Counted from the stretch's first letter, positions 26,111-35,388 are shown. The stretch: DNA of 64,000 bases from Alphaproteobacteria bacterium (GCA_028871345.1 JAGWNK010000019.1:1-64000); one strand, 5' to 3'. A program made the numbers and translations. Notes: a model not told the origin generated them from the letters alone.

Positions 26111-27429
26111 GTGAAGATCCTCAGGGTGTTGTTGTCGGACGCGTTGTGACCCAGGCCGTCATAGTTGGTGCTGGCGCCATCGAACTTCGAGTACATCGTG
26201 TATTGCAGGCCGACGCGCATGCCGAAGCGGCCGAAGGGCGGATCGTTGCCCCAGGGTGTGCCGTCGATCTGGAACATGACGCCGGAGCTGTCGGGCTTGA
26301 AGGTCGAATTGCCGCCGTACAGCGTCGTATCGGCGGAACCCCAGGTGTCGAACCACTGCACGGTCGCGCCGATCAGGTTGTGCCAGTAGTAGGAGCCGTC
26401 GACCCGGAAATCCTCCAGCGTGTCGCTTGTGTTTGTGGAAAGGCCCAGGACCTGCGACGCGCCAAGGTGCTGGTGCTCGTTCGTGTAGCGCGCATTGACA
26501 GTGTAGATGTTCGAGCCGTCGCCCATGAACTGGTACGAGCCGTCGATGCCCACGTCGGAATAGGAATCGGTGTTCGGCGTGGTCGTGTCGCCGCCGGGAT
26601 GCAGAGCAGGGAAGAAGCCGAACCCGCCGATTTCAAAGTTCTGGTCGCCGAAGTCCTTCTGATAGGCAACGCGGACATAAGGCGCCACGCCCGAGATCGG
26701 GCCCGGCCCGAAGTCCGTTCCCATGGCGCTCAGGAATCCGCTCGAGGGCGTCCAGTACATGCCGGCCTCGGCGTAGATGCTCTGGTCGATCCAGGCATAG
26801 GCCGTGGCGCCGAGCACGCTCTGCGCCAGTCCGCCGTCGAAGATGGTGCCGGCCGCCGGCGCCGGAGCCATGGCGCTGGCGGCATAGGGATAGCCCCAGG
26901 CCGGCAAGGTGTTCCACGCGTCCTCGACGCCCGGGTTGTTGTTGATGCTGAGGCCGAACTGCACGTCGCTGCCAGCCAGCGTGGCGCGGTCCACAACGCG
27001 GAAATCGAGATTGTCCCACGAGAACGAGCGCCCGATGCCGTCATAGGTCCATTGCGAGAAGACGCCCACATGGTCGCCGTAGCCGCCGGCCAGGAACAGG
27101 CTGGCCTGGTCGAGCGAGGTGTTGTCGTTCACGCTGTAATGGTCCGCCGGAGGCGACGCCTGATCCTTCTCCGTGTGCACGAACGAGGCCTCCGCCATCG
27201 CCGAGATCGGGAATGCGTCGGTCCCCGCATCCATCGTATAGCCGCCCATCTTGAAGGCGCGGCCGAACGGAGTCAGTTGCGGACCGAAGCCACCGACGTG
27301 GCAGGCGCTGCAAGGCTGACCGGTCTTCACGGCGAAAGCCGGAACGGCGTGTGCGGGCGTCGCGGCAATCGCAGCCACGGCTGCCACGGTATAGAGCTTG
27401 ATAAATTTGCGATTGGTAGTCGACGTCAT
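26095..27429 (-). CDS. Cyc2-like outer-membrane monohaem cytochrome fused to a predicted barrel
   Basis: This 444-residue protein has a signal peptide (residues 1-28, ending PAHA). A single haem site CSACH (Cys40, Cys43, His44) is embedded in VPAFAVKTGQPCSACHVGGF and followed by LTPFGRAFKMGGYTMDAG. About 380 residues of alternating beta-strand segments rich in Tyr, Trp, Asn and Gly follow. The order Phe-Ala, Thr-Gly, CxxCH, Phe-Gly-Arg-x-Phe-Lys, Gly-Tyr closely resembles the motif of Cyc2, the fused cytochrome-porin of iron oxidisers. Many undescribed alphaproteobacterial relatives share it, so iron oxidation is not proved. An ideal GGAGGGA lies before the ATG. Directly downstream is a periplasmic cytochrome c. 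Confidence 0.75.
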   Translation of the reverse strand: MTSTTNRKFIKLYTVAAVAAIAATPAHAVPAFAVKTGQPCSACHVGGFGPQLTPFGRAFKMGGYTMDAGTDAFPISAMAEASFVHTEKDQASPPADHYSVNDNTSLDQASLFLAGGYGDHVGVFSQWTYDGIGRSFSWDNLDFRVVDRATLAGSDVQFGLSINNNPGVEDAWNTLPAWGYPYAASAMAPAPAAGTIFDGGLAQSVLGATAYAWIDQSIYAEAGMYWTPSSGFLSAMGTDFGPGPISGVAPYVRVAYQKDFGDQNFEIGGFGFFPALHPGGDTTTPNTDSYSDVGIDGSYQFMGDGSNIYTVNARYTNEHQHLGASQVLGLSTNTSDTLEDFRVDGSYYWHNLIGATVQWFDTWGSADTTLYGGNSTFKPDSSGVMFQIDGTPWGNDPPFGRFGMRVGLQYTMYSKFDGASTNYDGLGHNASDNNTLRIFTWFAL

Positions 27430-27773
27430 CTCGATCCCTCCGTTCGGCGGTTGGCGATGTGCCGAACACCAATGATTATAGGGAGCGGTACGTTTCGATC
27501 AGGTACGTATTTTGACGTACGAAAAATGCGGGCGTTTTGTAAGTTGTTGTTCTCTTTGCGATTCGCAATTTCGCAGCGACATGCGATGATGTTCTGCGAC
27601 ACCACGCCGCAAATGCAAATCAAGTTGAAGTTCCGTGGTCGCGCAGTTCACGACGGATCACGATGTTCTGCGACACCACGTCGCAAATGCAAATCAAGTT
27701 GAGTTTCTATCCGCTCGCAAATCCGTGACGACACGCGATGGTCTGCGACATCGCGCCGCAAATTCAAATCAGC
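27430..27773. other. Non-coding region with operator-like and tandem repeats
   Basis: This 344-bp gap separates the start of the cytochrome-barrel gene from the end of the PH-domain gene. It holds a GTACGT repeat cluster at 27487-27520 and three imperfect copies of a roughly 75-bp unit from 27563 into the end of the next gene. I see no credible protein-coding frame. Base composition is more AT-rich than in flanking genes. Confidence 0.6.
27487..27520. promoter_or_regulatory. GTACGT repeat cluster, candidate operator
   Basis: GGTACGT occurs at 27487-27493 and 27502-27508 (15-bp spacing), and the second copy forms a perfect inverted repeat with ACGTAC at 27515-27520 (GTACGT, 6 bases, ACGTAC). 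It lies about 60-90 bp before the ATG of the cytochrome-barrel gene, where a dimeric regulator could act. The binding protein is unknown. Confidence 0.45.
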
Positions 27774-27783
27774 CTAAACTTTC
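27563..27783. repeat. Three imperfect tandem repeats, about 75 bp each
   Basis: Best-conserved cores lie at 27588-27632, 27662-27704 and 27737-27782, sharing the words TCTGCGACA, CGCAAAT and CAAATCA. The first two cores are almost identical (one substitution over the first 40 bases); the third has diverged and runs into the last codons of the PH-domain gene. In the first unit CTGCGACACCACG can pair with CGTGGTCGCGCAG 27 bases later. Role unknown: tandem small RNA, regulator sites or an intergenic repeat family are possible. Confidence 0.75.
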
Positions 27784-28187
27784 GCCGACCCGCCTCTGGC
27801 CGTCTCGATCGCGGCGCGGAAGGTAATGGGATCGGCAATGTCGGGGATGGTGACCGCATCGATGCCGGTGCCTTCGATGCGCAGATGGCCATAGCCCAGC
27901 ACGCGCCCCCATAGGCCTTGGGTCACGCGCACGCCTTCGATGTTCTGCAAGGCGATCTCGTTGGTGGAGAGCGTGAAAAGGCCGGTCTTCTCGACGAAGC
28001 GATGGGTCGTCACGCCGATCTCGGTGGTCCATTTGCGGATCATCATGGCGAAGAAGATCCAGATGCCGATGAGGATCCAGCCGAGGAAGACGAGGGCGAG
28101 CCAGGCCTTGGCGCTGTACCACCAGTGGAACTGGGCGCGCCTGACCAGCTTTTCGCCCTGGCCCAACGATTGTTCGATGTAGGGCAT
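27774..28187 (-). CDS. PH domain-containing membrane protein (bPH_2/YdbS-like)
   Basis: This 137-residue protein has a membrane hairpin (AWLALVFLGWILIGIWIFFAMMI) followed by a bacterial PH domain: TTEIGVTTHRFVEKTGLFTLSTNEIALQNIEGVRVTQGLWGRVLGYGHLRIEGTG, then a C-terminal DPITFRAAIETAR helix. bPH_2 proteins are common but poorly understood. Its last codons lie inside the third tandem repeat, so the repeat array either invaded the 3' end or began from it. No operon partner is obvious. Confidence 0.85.
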   Translation of the reverse strand: MPYIEQSLGQGEKLVRRAQFHWWYSAKAWLALVFLGWILIGIWIFFAMMIRKWTTEIGVTTHRFVEKTGLFTLSTNEIALQNIEGVRVTQGLWGRVLGYGHLRIEGTGIDAVTIPDIADPITFRAAIETARGGSAKV

Positions 28188-28300
28188 GCGCCGCTCTCCG
28201 TCGTGGTTCTGTCGCTCATCAATGCCAGAACGAACGAGGCTTTTTGAGGGTCATTTTTCGGTCCGCGCCGGCTGGGCGCGGTTCCGGCCTCAATGGCCGC

Positions 28301-30691
28301 CTATTGGTCGTGCTCCGGCAACAGGACTTCGCGCATGCCCTTGTGATTGGGCTTGGAGATGACCTGCTCTTCTTCCATGCGCTCAATCAGGCGGGCGGCA
28401 CGGTTGTAACCGATCTGCAGGCGGCGCTGGATGTAGCTTGTCGTCGCCTTGCGTTCGCGGGCCACGATGGCGAGGGCCTTGTCGTACAGGTCGTCACCCG
28501 ACTCGCCGTTGCCTTCGCCATAGAGCGAATAAGGGTCGTCACCGTCCTCGTCGGGCTCCTCGGTGATGGCTTCCAGGTAATCCGGCGTGCCCTGCGTCTT
28601 GAGGAACCTCACGACGTCCTCGACCTCGTGGTCCGAGACGAACGGGCCGTGCACGCGCCGGATGCGCCCGCCCGCCATCATGTAGAGCATGTCGCCCTGG
28701 CCGAGCAGCTGTTCGGCGCCCTGTTCGCCGAGGATGGTGCGGCTGTCGACCTTGGAGGTCACCTGGAACGAGATGCGCGTCGGGAAGTTAGCCTTGATCG
28801 TGCCGGTGATGACGTCGACCGAAGGTCGCTGTGTCGCCGCGATGAGGTGGATGCCGGCCGCGCGCGCCATCTGCGCCAGGCGCTGCACCGCACCTTCGAC
28901 TTCCTTGCCGGATGTCATCATCAGGTCGGCCACTTCGTCGACCACCACGACGATGTAGGGCATGGGCTCGAGTTCGAGCACTTCGTCTTCGTAGACCGGC
29001 TTGCCGGTCTCACGATCGAAGCCGGTCTGCACCGTGCGCTTCAGGGTCTCGCCCTTGATCTTGGCCTTCTTGACGCGCTCGTTGAACGCTTCGACGCCGC
29101 GCACGCCGAGCTTCGACATCTTGCGGTAACGCTCTTCCATCTCGCGCACCGTCCATTTGAGCGCGACCACGGCCTTGCGCGGATCGGTGACCACCGCGGC
29201 CAGCAGGTGCGGGATGCCGTCATAGGCGCTGAGCTCGAGCATCTTGGGATCGATCATGATCAGGCGGCACTGGTCCGGCGGCATGCGGTAGAGCAGCGAC
29301 AGGATCATGGTGTTGAGCGCCACCGACTTGCCCGAGCCGGTCGTGCCGGCGATCAACAGGTGGGGCATCTTGGCGAGATCGGCCATCACCGGTTCACCGC
29401 CGATGGTCTTGCCCAGCGCCAGGGTCAGTGGGGCGCGGGCCTTCTCGAACTCGGTGGCCGCCAAGAGTTCGCGCAGATAGACCATCTCGCGCGTCTGGTT
29501 GGGCAGCTCGATGCCGAGCACGTTGCGTCCGGGGATGACGGCGATGCGCGCCGCCACCGCCGACATGGAGCGCGCCACGTCGTCGGCAAGGGAGATCACG
29601 CGCGAGGACTTCACGCCGGCCGCAGGCTCGAATTCGTAGAGCGTCACGACGGGGCCCGGGCGCACCGCCACGATGCGGCCTTTGACGCCGAAATCGCTCA
29701 GCACCGCCTCCAGCATGCGGGCGTTCTCTTCCAGAGACTCGTCGGAAAAGGCGGACTGGTCGCCGGCGTGCACCGGTTCCGCAAGAAGCCCCAGCGCCGG
29801 CAGCTCGTACTCGCCGGTGTCCAGCTTGAGCGCCGGCTGTTGCGGTCGCTTGACGACGGGCGCCTTGCGCACCTCCTCGCGCTTGACGCGGGTGGCCCGT
29901 GATGACGCGGCGAGGGGCTCGGGCGCGATGTCGAGGCCGAAATCCTCCTCGCGCTCGACGTCGGGCTCGATGTCGTCCTCTTCCTCGTTGACATGCGCGG
30001 CGGGGCGCAAACTGAGCGAGGGGATCTTCACGAGCGACCCCAGCCAGTAGACGAAGGCCGCGGCGTTCACGCTGTGGTGCACGAGGCGCCGCAAGCGCAG
30101 GTCAGATGCCGCCAGCGCCAGAGCGAAGCCGGCGGCGAACAACAGAACAGGCGCGGCCCAGCCGATCCAGCCGGCGTGGTAGAGCATCCCGAAGCGGTGG
30201 GAGAGGGCAGTGGATGCAATGCCGATCACGCCGCCCGCCCCGGCGGGGAATCCGCCCGGTTTGGGCAGGATGCCGAGGCCCGCAGCCAATAGGATGGTGG
30301 CGCACGGCCAGGCGAAGGCACGTGCCACGGCGTGGTCGAGCGTCTTGCCCAGAAGGGCGCGCGTGCCCCAGACGATCGGTGGGGCGAGGAAGGCCAGCGA
30401 CGCAAAACCGAAGAACTGCAGCAGCAGGTCCGCCGCCGTCGCCCCGAATGGTCCCATCAAGTTGGCGACATCGCCGCTGTTGGCGTTGTTGAAGCTGGTA
30501 TCGCCGGAATCGTAGCTGATGAGGGCAAGCAGCACCGCACCGCAGGCCGCCAGCACCAGCATGCCGGCGCCGCGCAGGATCAGGATCCGGGTGAAGCGGC
30601 CCAGTGCGTGGCGCGCCTCGGCAAGCGCCTCGGCCATGGCGGCGCCGCGCGGCCGCGGCTGATACACCCCCGTCGAGCGGGCTCCGCTCAT
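28301..30691 (-). CDS. ftsK: DNA translocase FtsK
   Basis: This 796-residue protein has four N-terminal membrane helices (residues about 35-200), a proline/acidic linker shorter than in Escherichia coli, and the RecA-type motor. The motor has Walker A GTTGSGKSVALN (about residue 450), Walker B YIVVVVDEVADLMM and QRPSVDVITGTIKANFP. A C-terminal winged-helix gamma domain (residues about 730-796: DKALAIVARERKATTSYIQRRLQIGYNRAARLIE) reads KOPS sites. It pumps chromosome DNA and links segregation to division. Its ATG overlaps the stop of the upstream aminotransferase gene by four bases. Confidence 0.95.
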   Translation of the reverse strand: MSGARSTGVYQPRPRGAAMAEALAEARHALGRFTRILILRGAGMLVLAACGAVLLALISYDSGDTSFNNANSGDVANLMGPFGATAADLLLQFFGFASLAFLAPPIVWGTRALLGKTLDHAVARAFAWPCATILLAAGLGILPKPGGFPAGAGGVIGIASTALSHRFGMLYHAGWIGWAAPVLLFAAGFALALAASDLRLRRLVHHSVNAAAFVYWLGSLVKIPSLSLRPAAHVNEEEDDIEPDVEREEDFGLDIAPEPLAASSRATRVKREEVRKAPVVKRPQQPALKLDTGEYELPALGLLAEPVHAGDQSAFSDESLEENARMLEAVLSDFGVKGRIVAVRPGPVVTLYEFEPAAGVKSSRVISLADDVARSMSAVAARIAVIPGRNVLGIELPNQTREMVYLRELLAATEFEKARAPLTLALGKTIGGEPVMADLAKMPHLLIAGTTGSGKSVALNTMILSLLYRMPPDQCRLIMIDPKMLELSAYDGIPHLLAAVVTDPRKAVVALKWTVREMEERYRKMSKLGVRGVEAFNERVKKAKIKGETLKRTVQTGFDRETGKPVYEDEVLELEPMPYIVVVVDEVADLMMTSGKEVEGAVQRLAQMARAAGIHLIAATQRPSVDVITGTIKANFPTRISFQVTSKVDSRTILGEQGAEQLLGQGDMLYMMAGGRIRRVHGPFVSDHEVEDVVRFLKTQGTPDYLEAITEEPDEDGDDPYSLYGEGNGESGDDLYDKALAIVARERKATTSYIQRRLQIGYNRAARLIERMEEEQVISKPNHKGMREVLLPEHDQ

Positions 30692-31872
30692 GGCGCAGCC
30701 TCCTCAAGGATTTTGCTCATCCTTTCGAGTGCCGCCGCAATGGTTGATAAATCGTTGACGAGCGCCACTCTGATATACGGAAAGCCAGGGTTTGTGCGGC
30801 TTTTCCCCCGCTCGATTTCTCGTCCCATGAAGGCGCCGGGCAGCACGCGGACCCCGGCCTCGCGCCACAGGGTCAGGGCCATCTGTACGCCGTCGCCGAC
30901 CTCGAGCCACAGGAAGAAACCGCCATCGGGCAGCCGCACGCGATTTCCGAGGATCTGCTGCGCCAGAGCGAAGCGCTCGGCATAGCGGGCCCGGTTGGCG
31001 GTCACATGGGCTTCGTCCGACCACGCCGCGGCCGACGCCGCCAGGAGCGGCATCGGCACCTGCGGCCCGGCGTAGGTCCGCAAGGCTCGGAACTTGGCCA
31101 TGACGACGCCATCCCCGGCCACGATTCCCGAGCGCAGGCCGGGCAGCCCAGAGCGCTTGGACAGGGAATGAAAGGTGAGGAGGCGGTCGAATGGAGGCCG
31201 GCGCACGCTCAGGGCACCAAGCGGCGCCTTGTTACGGTAGATGTCGGCATAGCATTCGTCCGCGAACACCGTAAACTCATATTGGTCGGCCAATCCGAAC
31301 AGCGTTCGCCAATAAAGCTCGTCGGCGCAGGCGCCTTCGGGGTTGGAAGGCGAGCACAGATAGGCAGCGGCCGTCCGCTCCAGCAGTGCATGGGGCAGAG
31401 CTGCGTAGTCCGGTAGATGACCGTGCTCGGCCAGCGCGGGCACGAACACCGGTTCGGCTCCCGCCGCCAACACGGCAGCTGCGTAGCACTGGTAGAACGG
31501 ATTCGGCAGCAGGATGACCGGCCTTCCGCCGCCCTTGCGCTCGGGTGTTACGGCGAACGCGGCGAGGAACAAGCCTTCGCGCGTCCCGTTCAGTGGCAGG
31601 ATCTGGGTCTCGGTATCGAGCTCGACGCCGAAGCGGCGCCTGAGCCAGCCTTGTGCCGCCAGCCGCCATTCGGCGGTACCAACGATGGGCGGGTATTCCC
31701 CGAAACGGGCGGCTTCGCGGACGATCGTTTGGGTGACGAACGCCGGCACCTCCCCGCGGGGATCGCCGACCGCCAAGCTGATGGGCTCCGCGCCCGGCGC
31801 GACACCGGCGAGCAGGTCGGCGAGCTGTATGAACGAGCCCGGTGGCAGATCGGCGAGACGGCCCGGAAGCAC
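30688..31872 (-). CDS. Class I/II aminotransferase (DapC-like)
   Basis: This 394-residue PLP enzyme shows ISLAVGDPRGEVPAFV near the N-terminus, YPPIVGTAEWRLAAQGWLRRRFG, ILPLNGTREGLFLAAFA, YLCSPSNPEGACA and the PLP-lysine motif FHSLSKRSGLPGLRSGIVAGD. The pattern matches the alphaproteobacterial aminotransferases annotated as succinyldiaminopimelate transaminase (DapC) in lysine and peptidoglycan precursor synthesis. Exact substrate is inferred. It precedes ftsK and overlaps it by four bases. The 298-bp gap upstream (31873-32170) holds only the amtB terminator. Confidence 0.87.
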   Translation of the reverse strand: MLPGRLADLPPGSFIQLADLLAGVAPGAEPISLAVGDPRGEVPAFVTQTIVREAARFGEYPPIVGTAEWRLAAQGWLRRRFGVELDTETQILPLNGTREGLFLAAFAVTPERKGGGRPVILLPNPFYQCYAAAVLAAGAEPVFVPALAEHGHLPDYAALPHALLERTAAAYLCSPSNPEGACADELYWRTLFGLADQYEFTVFADECYADIYRNKAPLGALSVRRPPFDRLLTFHSLSKRSGLPGLRSGIVAGDGVVMAKFRALRTYAGPQVPMPLLAASAAAWSDEAHVTANRARYAERFALAQQILGNRVRLPDGGFFLWLEVGDGVQMALTLWREAGVRVLPGAFMGREIERGKSRTNPGFPYIRVALVNDLSTIAAALERMSKILEEAAP

Positions 31873-32121
31873 GGTGGTCCCCTGAATTGGCGAGTTGGGA
31901 TTCTAGCCGCACGACGACTCCCGCGTCCAATCTCGTTTTGCTTGCCGTTCGCTATAAGGGCGCAAACGCGCGCAGACCTTCCCGGCGGTCGAAGGTCGCG
32001 AAATCCTTCGAGCCGATGTGAGGGTTTCGATCTTCTGTGGCAGTTGGCGCGGGGATCGCCGGCCATCGTGAACCGGATGTCACCGTTCGCTGTGATGAAC
32101 ATTCGTCGTGGGCCGGCAAGA

Positions 32122-32148
32122 AAGAAGGGCGCCCCTTTCGGGGCGCCC
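32122..32148 (-). terminator. Intrinsic terminator of amtB
   Basis: A 9-bp GC stem (GGGCGCCCC and its complement, 32127-32148) lies about 23 bp after the amtB stop. On the minus strand it is followed by TTCTTTCTT, the T-rich tail of a factor-independent terminator. Confidence 0.8.
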
Positions 32149-32170
32149 AGCGCAAGACGATGTGCGGGGA

Positions 32171-33502
32171 TCAGCCGTGCACCGTTTCACCATGCAGGTT
32201 GATGTCGAGGCCCTCGATCTCGACTTCGGGAGCGACTCTCAGACCGATTACCATGTCGATGGCCTTCAGGATGATGAAGGTGACGACGGCGCAGTAGGCG
32301 AACACGGCCGCGACATCGACGAACTGGACGTACATCTGGTGGAAATTGCCGTCGATCAGCCAGCCCTTACCTGACGGATTGATGGCGTTGGACGCGAACA
32401 TGCCGGTCATCATGGCACCGAGCGCTCCGCCCACACCGTGCACGCCCCAGGCGTCGAGCGAGTCGTCGTAACCGATCATCTTCTTCACCCACACGGCCGA
32501 GGTGTAGCAGACCACGCCCGCCGCCAGACCGATGATCAGTGCGCCGGTCGGATCGACGAAGCCTGACGCGGGGGTGATGGCGACGAGGCCTGCCACCGCA
32601 CCCGAGATCATGCCCAGGACCGAAGGCTTTTTGGCGATGATCCATTCGGCGCCCATCCAGCTCAGCGAGGCGGCTGCGGTGGCGATCTGCGTAGCGGCGG
32701 CGGCCATGCCGGCGTTGACGTTGGAGGTTGCCGCCGAGCCGGCGTTGAAGCCGAACCAGCCGACCCACAGCAGCGAGGCGCCGATGACGGAGAGCACGAG
32801 GTTGTGCGGCGCCATGTTGTCGACGCCGTAGCCCTTGCGCTTGCCCAGCATGAGGCAGGTGACGAGCGCTGCGGTGCCGGCGTTGAGATGCACGACCGAT
32901 CCGCCCGCATAATCGAGCGCGCCCATGCCGCCGAGCCAGCCATTGCCCCAGACCCAATGGGCGATCGGGCAGTAGTCGAAGATCAGCCACAGGCCCATGA
33001 ACCACAGGAAGGCGGAGAACTTCATGCGATCGGCCAAGGCGCCGGCGATCAATGCCGGCGTGATGATCGCGAAGGTCATCTGGAAGAACATGTAGACGGA
33101 TTCGGGAATGGTCGGGGCCAGCGCGTTGGTGGCGTTCAATCCCATCGGCCTCAGGAACAGGTAACCGAAGCCGCCGATGAATTGCTGCAGACCGGCATCG
33201 GAGTTGTTGGTGAAGGCGATGGAATAGCCGATCACCATCCACAACACGGTAATCACGCAGGTGGCGCCGAAGCTCTGCGCCAGCGTCGCCAGCACGTTCT
33301 TCCGCCGCACCATGCCGCCGTAGAACAGTGCCAGGCCCGGAATGGTCATCATGAGGACGAGTGCGCTCGATGTGAGCATCCAGGCGGTGTCGCCGGAGTC
33401 GATCTTCGGCGCGGCGGCGAGCGCGGCGCCCGAGGACGCGACGAGGGCGCCCATTCCCGCCAGCGCCCTGTGCACCGGCCTTCTTGAAGTCACGAGTTTC
33501 AT
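32171..33502 (-). CDS. amtB: Ammonium transporter
   Basis: This 443-residue Amt family channel starts with a signal-like N-terminus and then GDTAWMLTSSALVLMMTIPGLALFYGGMVRRKNVL. It follows with multiple membrane helices, the DYAGGSVVHLNAGTAALV segment containing the pore histidine, and GWFGFNAGSAAT and WGVHGVGGALGAMMTGMFA with the second pore histidine. It moves ammonia/ammonium across the inner membrane and is blocked by the PII protein encoded just upstream (39-bp gap). The glnK-amtB order is standard, and a dedicated terminator follows. Confidence 0.96.
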   Translation of the reverse strand: MKLVTSRRPVHRALAGMGALVASSGAALAAAPKIDSGDTAWMLTSSALVLMMTIPGLALFYGGMVRRKNVLATLAQSFGATCVITVLWMVIGYSIAFTNNSDAGLQQFIGGFGYLFLRPMGLNATNALAPTIPESVYMFFQMTFAIITPALIAGALADRMKFSAFLWFMGLWLIFDYCPIAHWVWGNGWLGGMGALDYAGGSVVHLNAGTAALVTCLMLGKRKGYGVDNMAPHNLVLSVIGASLLWVGWFGFNAGSAATSNVNAGMAAAATQIATAAASLSWMGAEWIIAKKPSVLGMISGAVAGLVAITPASGFVDPTGALIIGLAAGVVCYTSAVWVKKMIGYDDSLDAWGVHGVGGALGAMMTGMFASNAINPSGKGWLIDGNFHQMYVQFVDVAAVFAYCAVVTFIILKAIDMVIGLRVAPEVEIEGLDINLHGETVHG

Positions 33503-33541
33503 CAGCAGTTCCCCTTGATGGATCCCAAGTATGTTTCGGAG

Positions 33542-33904
<363 letters not shown>

Positions 33905-33913
33905 TTAACAGTT

Positions 33914-33930
33914 CATCAAGAACCGTGCCG
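33914..33930 (-). promoter_or_regulatory. Sigma-54-like promoter for glnK-amtB
   Basis: The minus strand reads CGGCACGGTTCTTGATG. Compared with the consensus TGGCACG-N4-TTGCA, the -24 GG and CACG are kept and the -12 element is TTGA rather than TTGC, two mismatches in all. Location before glnK fits NtrC/RpoN control under nitrogen limitation. I found no convincing NtrC site upstream. Confidence 0.5.
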
Positions 33931-34095
33931 GATCGGCCTAGTCTGCTAAGATATTGACAAGACATGGATTATTCCCGATCGGCAGCAATTTTCCGGTCGG
34001 CGCATGGGATATGCAGCCCAAAAACTGTGCGGCGCTTGGTGTTTGTCTAATTATTAGGCGTTGACCCGCCCTGGGGCGGCATGGGAATCGGGGCC

Positions 34096-35319
34096 ATGGA
34101 TGTGGATGTGGTCGTCGGCGGTGGCGGATTGGTGGGCTTGCCGCTGGCTATCGCCCTGGCCCGGGGCGGTCTCTCGGTGGCAATTGCCGACCCGGCCCCC
34201 AAAACCGAGGTGCTCGCGGCCGCGTATGACGGGCGGGTGTCGGCCCTGGCCTATGCCTCCGTCCGCATGGCCCGAGCCCTTGGAGTCTGGACGCACCTCG
34301 AGGCCGACGCCCAGCCGATCGACGAAATCCTGGTGACCGACGCCGCCCTCGACCAGGCGCCGTCGCCCTTTTCGCTGCATTTCGACCATGGCGAGATCGG
34401 TACAGTGCCGCTCGGCGTCATTGCCGAAAATCGCCACATCCGCCAGGCGCTTTACAGGGTCGCTGAGGCGACCGCGGGACTGACGATCATCGCGCCGGCA
34501 GCGGTCAAGGCGCTCGCGAGCGACGCGCAGCGCATCAAGGCGTACCTCTCGGACGGACAGGAAATCTCCGCCCGCCTCGCAGTGGCCGCCGACGGCCGGG
34601 AATCACCGCTGCGCGAGTCGATGGGTATCAGCGTCGTGCAGTGGTCCTACCCGCAGCAGGGCATCGTCACGACCGTGCATCATGAACACCCGCACCGCGG
34701 CGTCGCCTACGAGCATTTCCTGCCCTCGGGGCCGTTCGCCATCCTGCCCATGACCGGCAATCGCTCGTCGCTGGTGTGGACGGAGCGCAATGAGGTGGCG
34801 CGCCGCATGATGGCGCTGGACCATGCAGGGTTTGACGCCGAAATCGCGCGCCGCTTCGGCGCCCATCTCGGCAGCACGCGGGCCGAAGCGCTGCGCTGGT
34901 CCTATCCGCTGCGCTTCCACCTGGCGCGCGCTTATGTAAGGCCGCGCTTCGCGCTGGCCGGCGACGCGGCGCACGGCATCCATCCCATCGCGGGGCAGGG
35001 GCTCAATCTCGGTCTCAAGGATGCAGCCGCCCTCGCCGACGTGATCCTCGAGGCGGCTGCGCTGGGGCTCGACATCGGCGCGCTGCACGTCCTGGCCCGC
35101 TATGAGCGCTGGCGGCGCTTCGATTCCTTCACCATGGCGGCCTCGACGGATGCCTTGAACCGCCTGTTTTCCAACGACATTGCGCCGTTGCGGTTGGCGC
35201 GCGGGCTGGGTCTCGCCATCGTCGATCAGATCGGTCCGCTGCGCCGTTTCTTCATGCGCCAGGCAGGCGGCGATCTCGGTGATCTTCCCACGTTGATGCG
35301 GGAAGATGCGGCGGGGTGA
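34096..35319 (+). CDS. UbiH/UbiF/COQ6-type FAD-dependent hydroxylase
   Basis: This 407-residue flavin monooxygenase probably hydroxylates the ubiquinone ring. It has the dinucleotide-binding start VDVVVGGGGLVGLPLAIALARGGLSVAIAD, the DGRVSALAYAS segment of the UbiH/COQ6 group, LAVAADGRESPLRESMGI, and the FAD ribityl motif RFALAGDAAHGIHPIAGQGLNLGLKDAAALADVI. Ring position is not decidable by eye; alphaproteobacteria use differing sets (UbiH, UbiL, UbiM). ATGs at 34081 and 34096 are both possible; I chose the one beginning MDVDVVV. Confidence 0.9.
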   Translation: MDVDVVVGGGGLVGLPLAIALARGGLSVAIADPAPKTEVLAAAYDGRVSALAYASVRMARALGVWTHLEADAQPIDEILVTDAALDQAPSPFSLHFDHGEIGTVPLGVIAENRHIRQALYRVAEATAGLTIIAPAAVKALASDAQRIKAYLSDGQEISARLAVAADGRESPLRESMGISVVQWSYPQQGIVTTVHHEHPHRGVAYEHFLPSGPFAILPMTGNRSSLVWTERNEVARRMMALDHAGFDAEIARRFGAHLGSTRAEALRWSYPLRFHLARAYVRPRFALAGDAAHGIHPIAGQGLNLGLKDAAALADVILEAAALGLDIGALHVLARYERWRRFDSFTMAASTDALNRLFSNDIAPLRLARGLGLAIVDQIGPLRRFFMRQAGGDLGDLPTLMREDAAG

Positions 35320-35388
35320 CCATAGGACTGCTATGCGCGCAATGATTTGGGCGGGTATACTGGTCTCGCATCGGTCTGCGATTGCGAA

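Noticed and set aside
28250-28295. Hairpin CCGCGCC/GGCGCGG after ftsK as terminator
   Set aside because: It is followed by A-rich rather than T-rich sequence on the ftsK strand.
34000-34060. Possible NtrC site upstream of glnK
   Set aside because: The best candidate lacks the TGC-N11-GCA symmetry.
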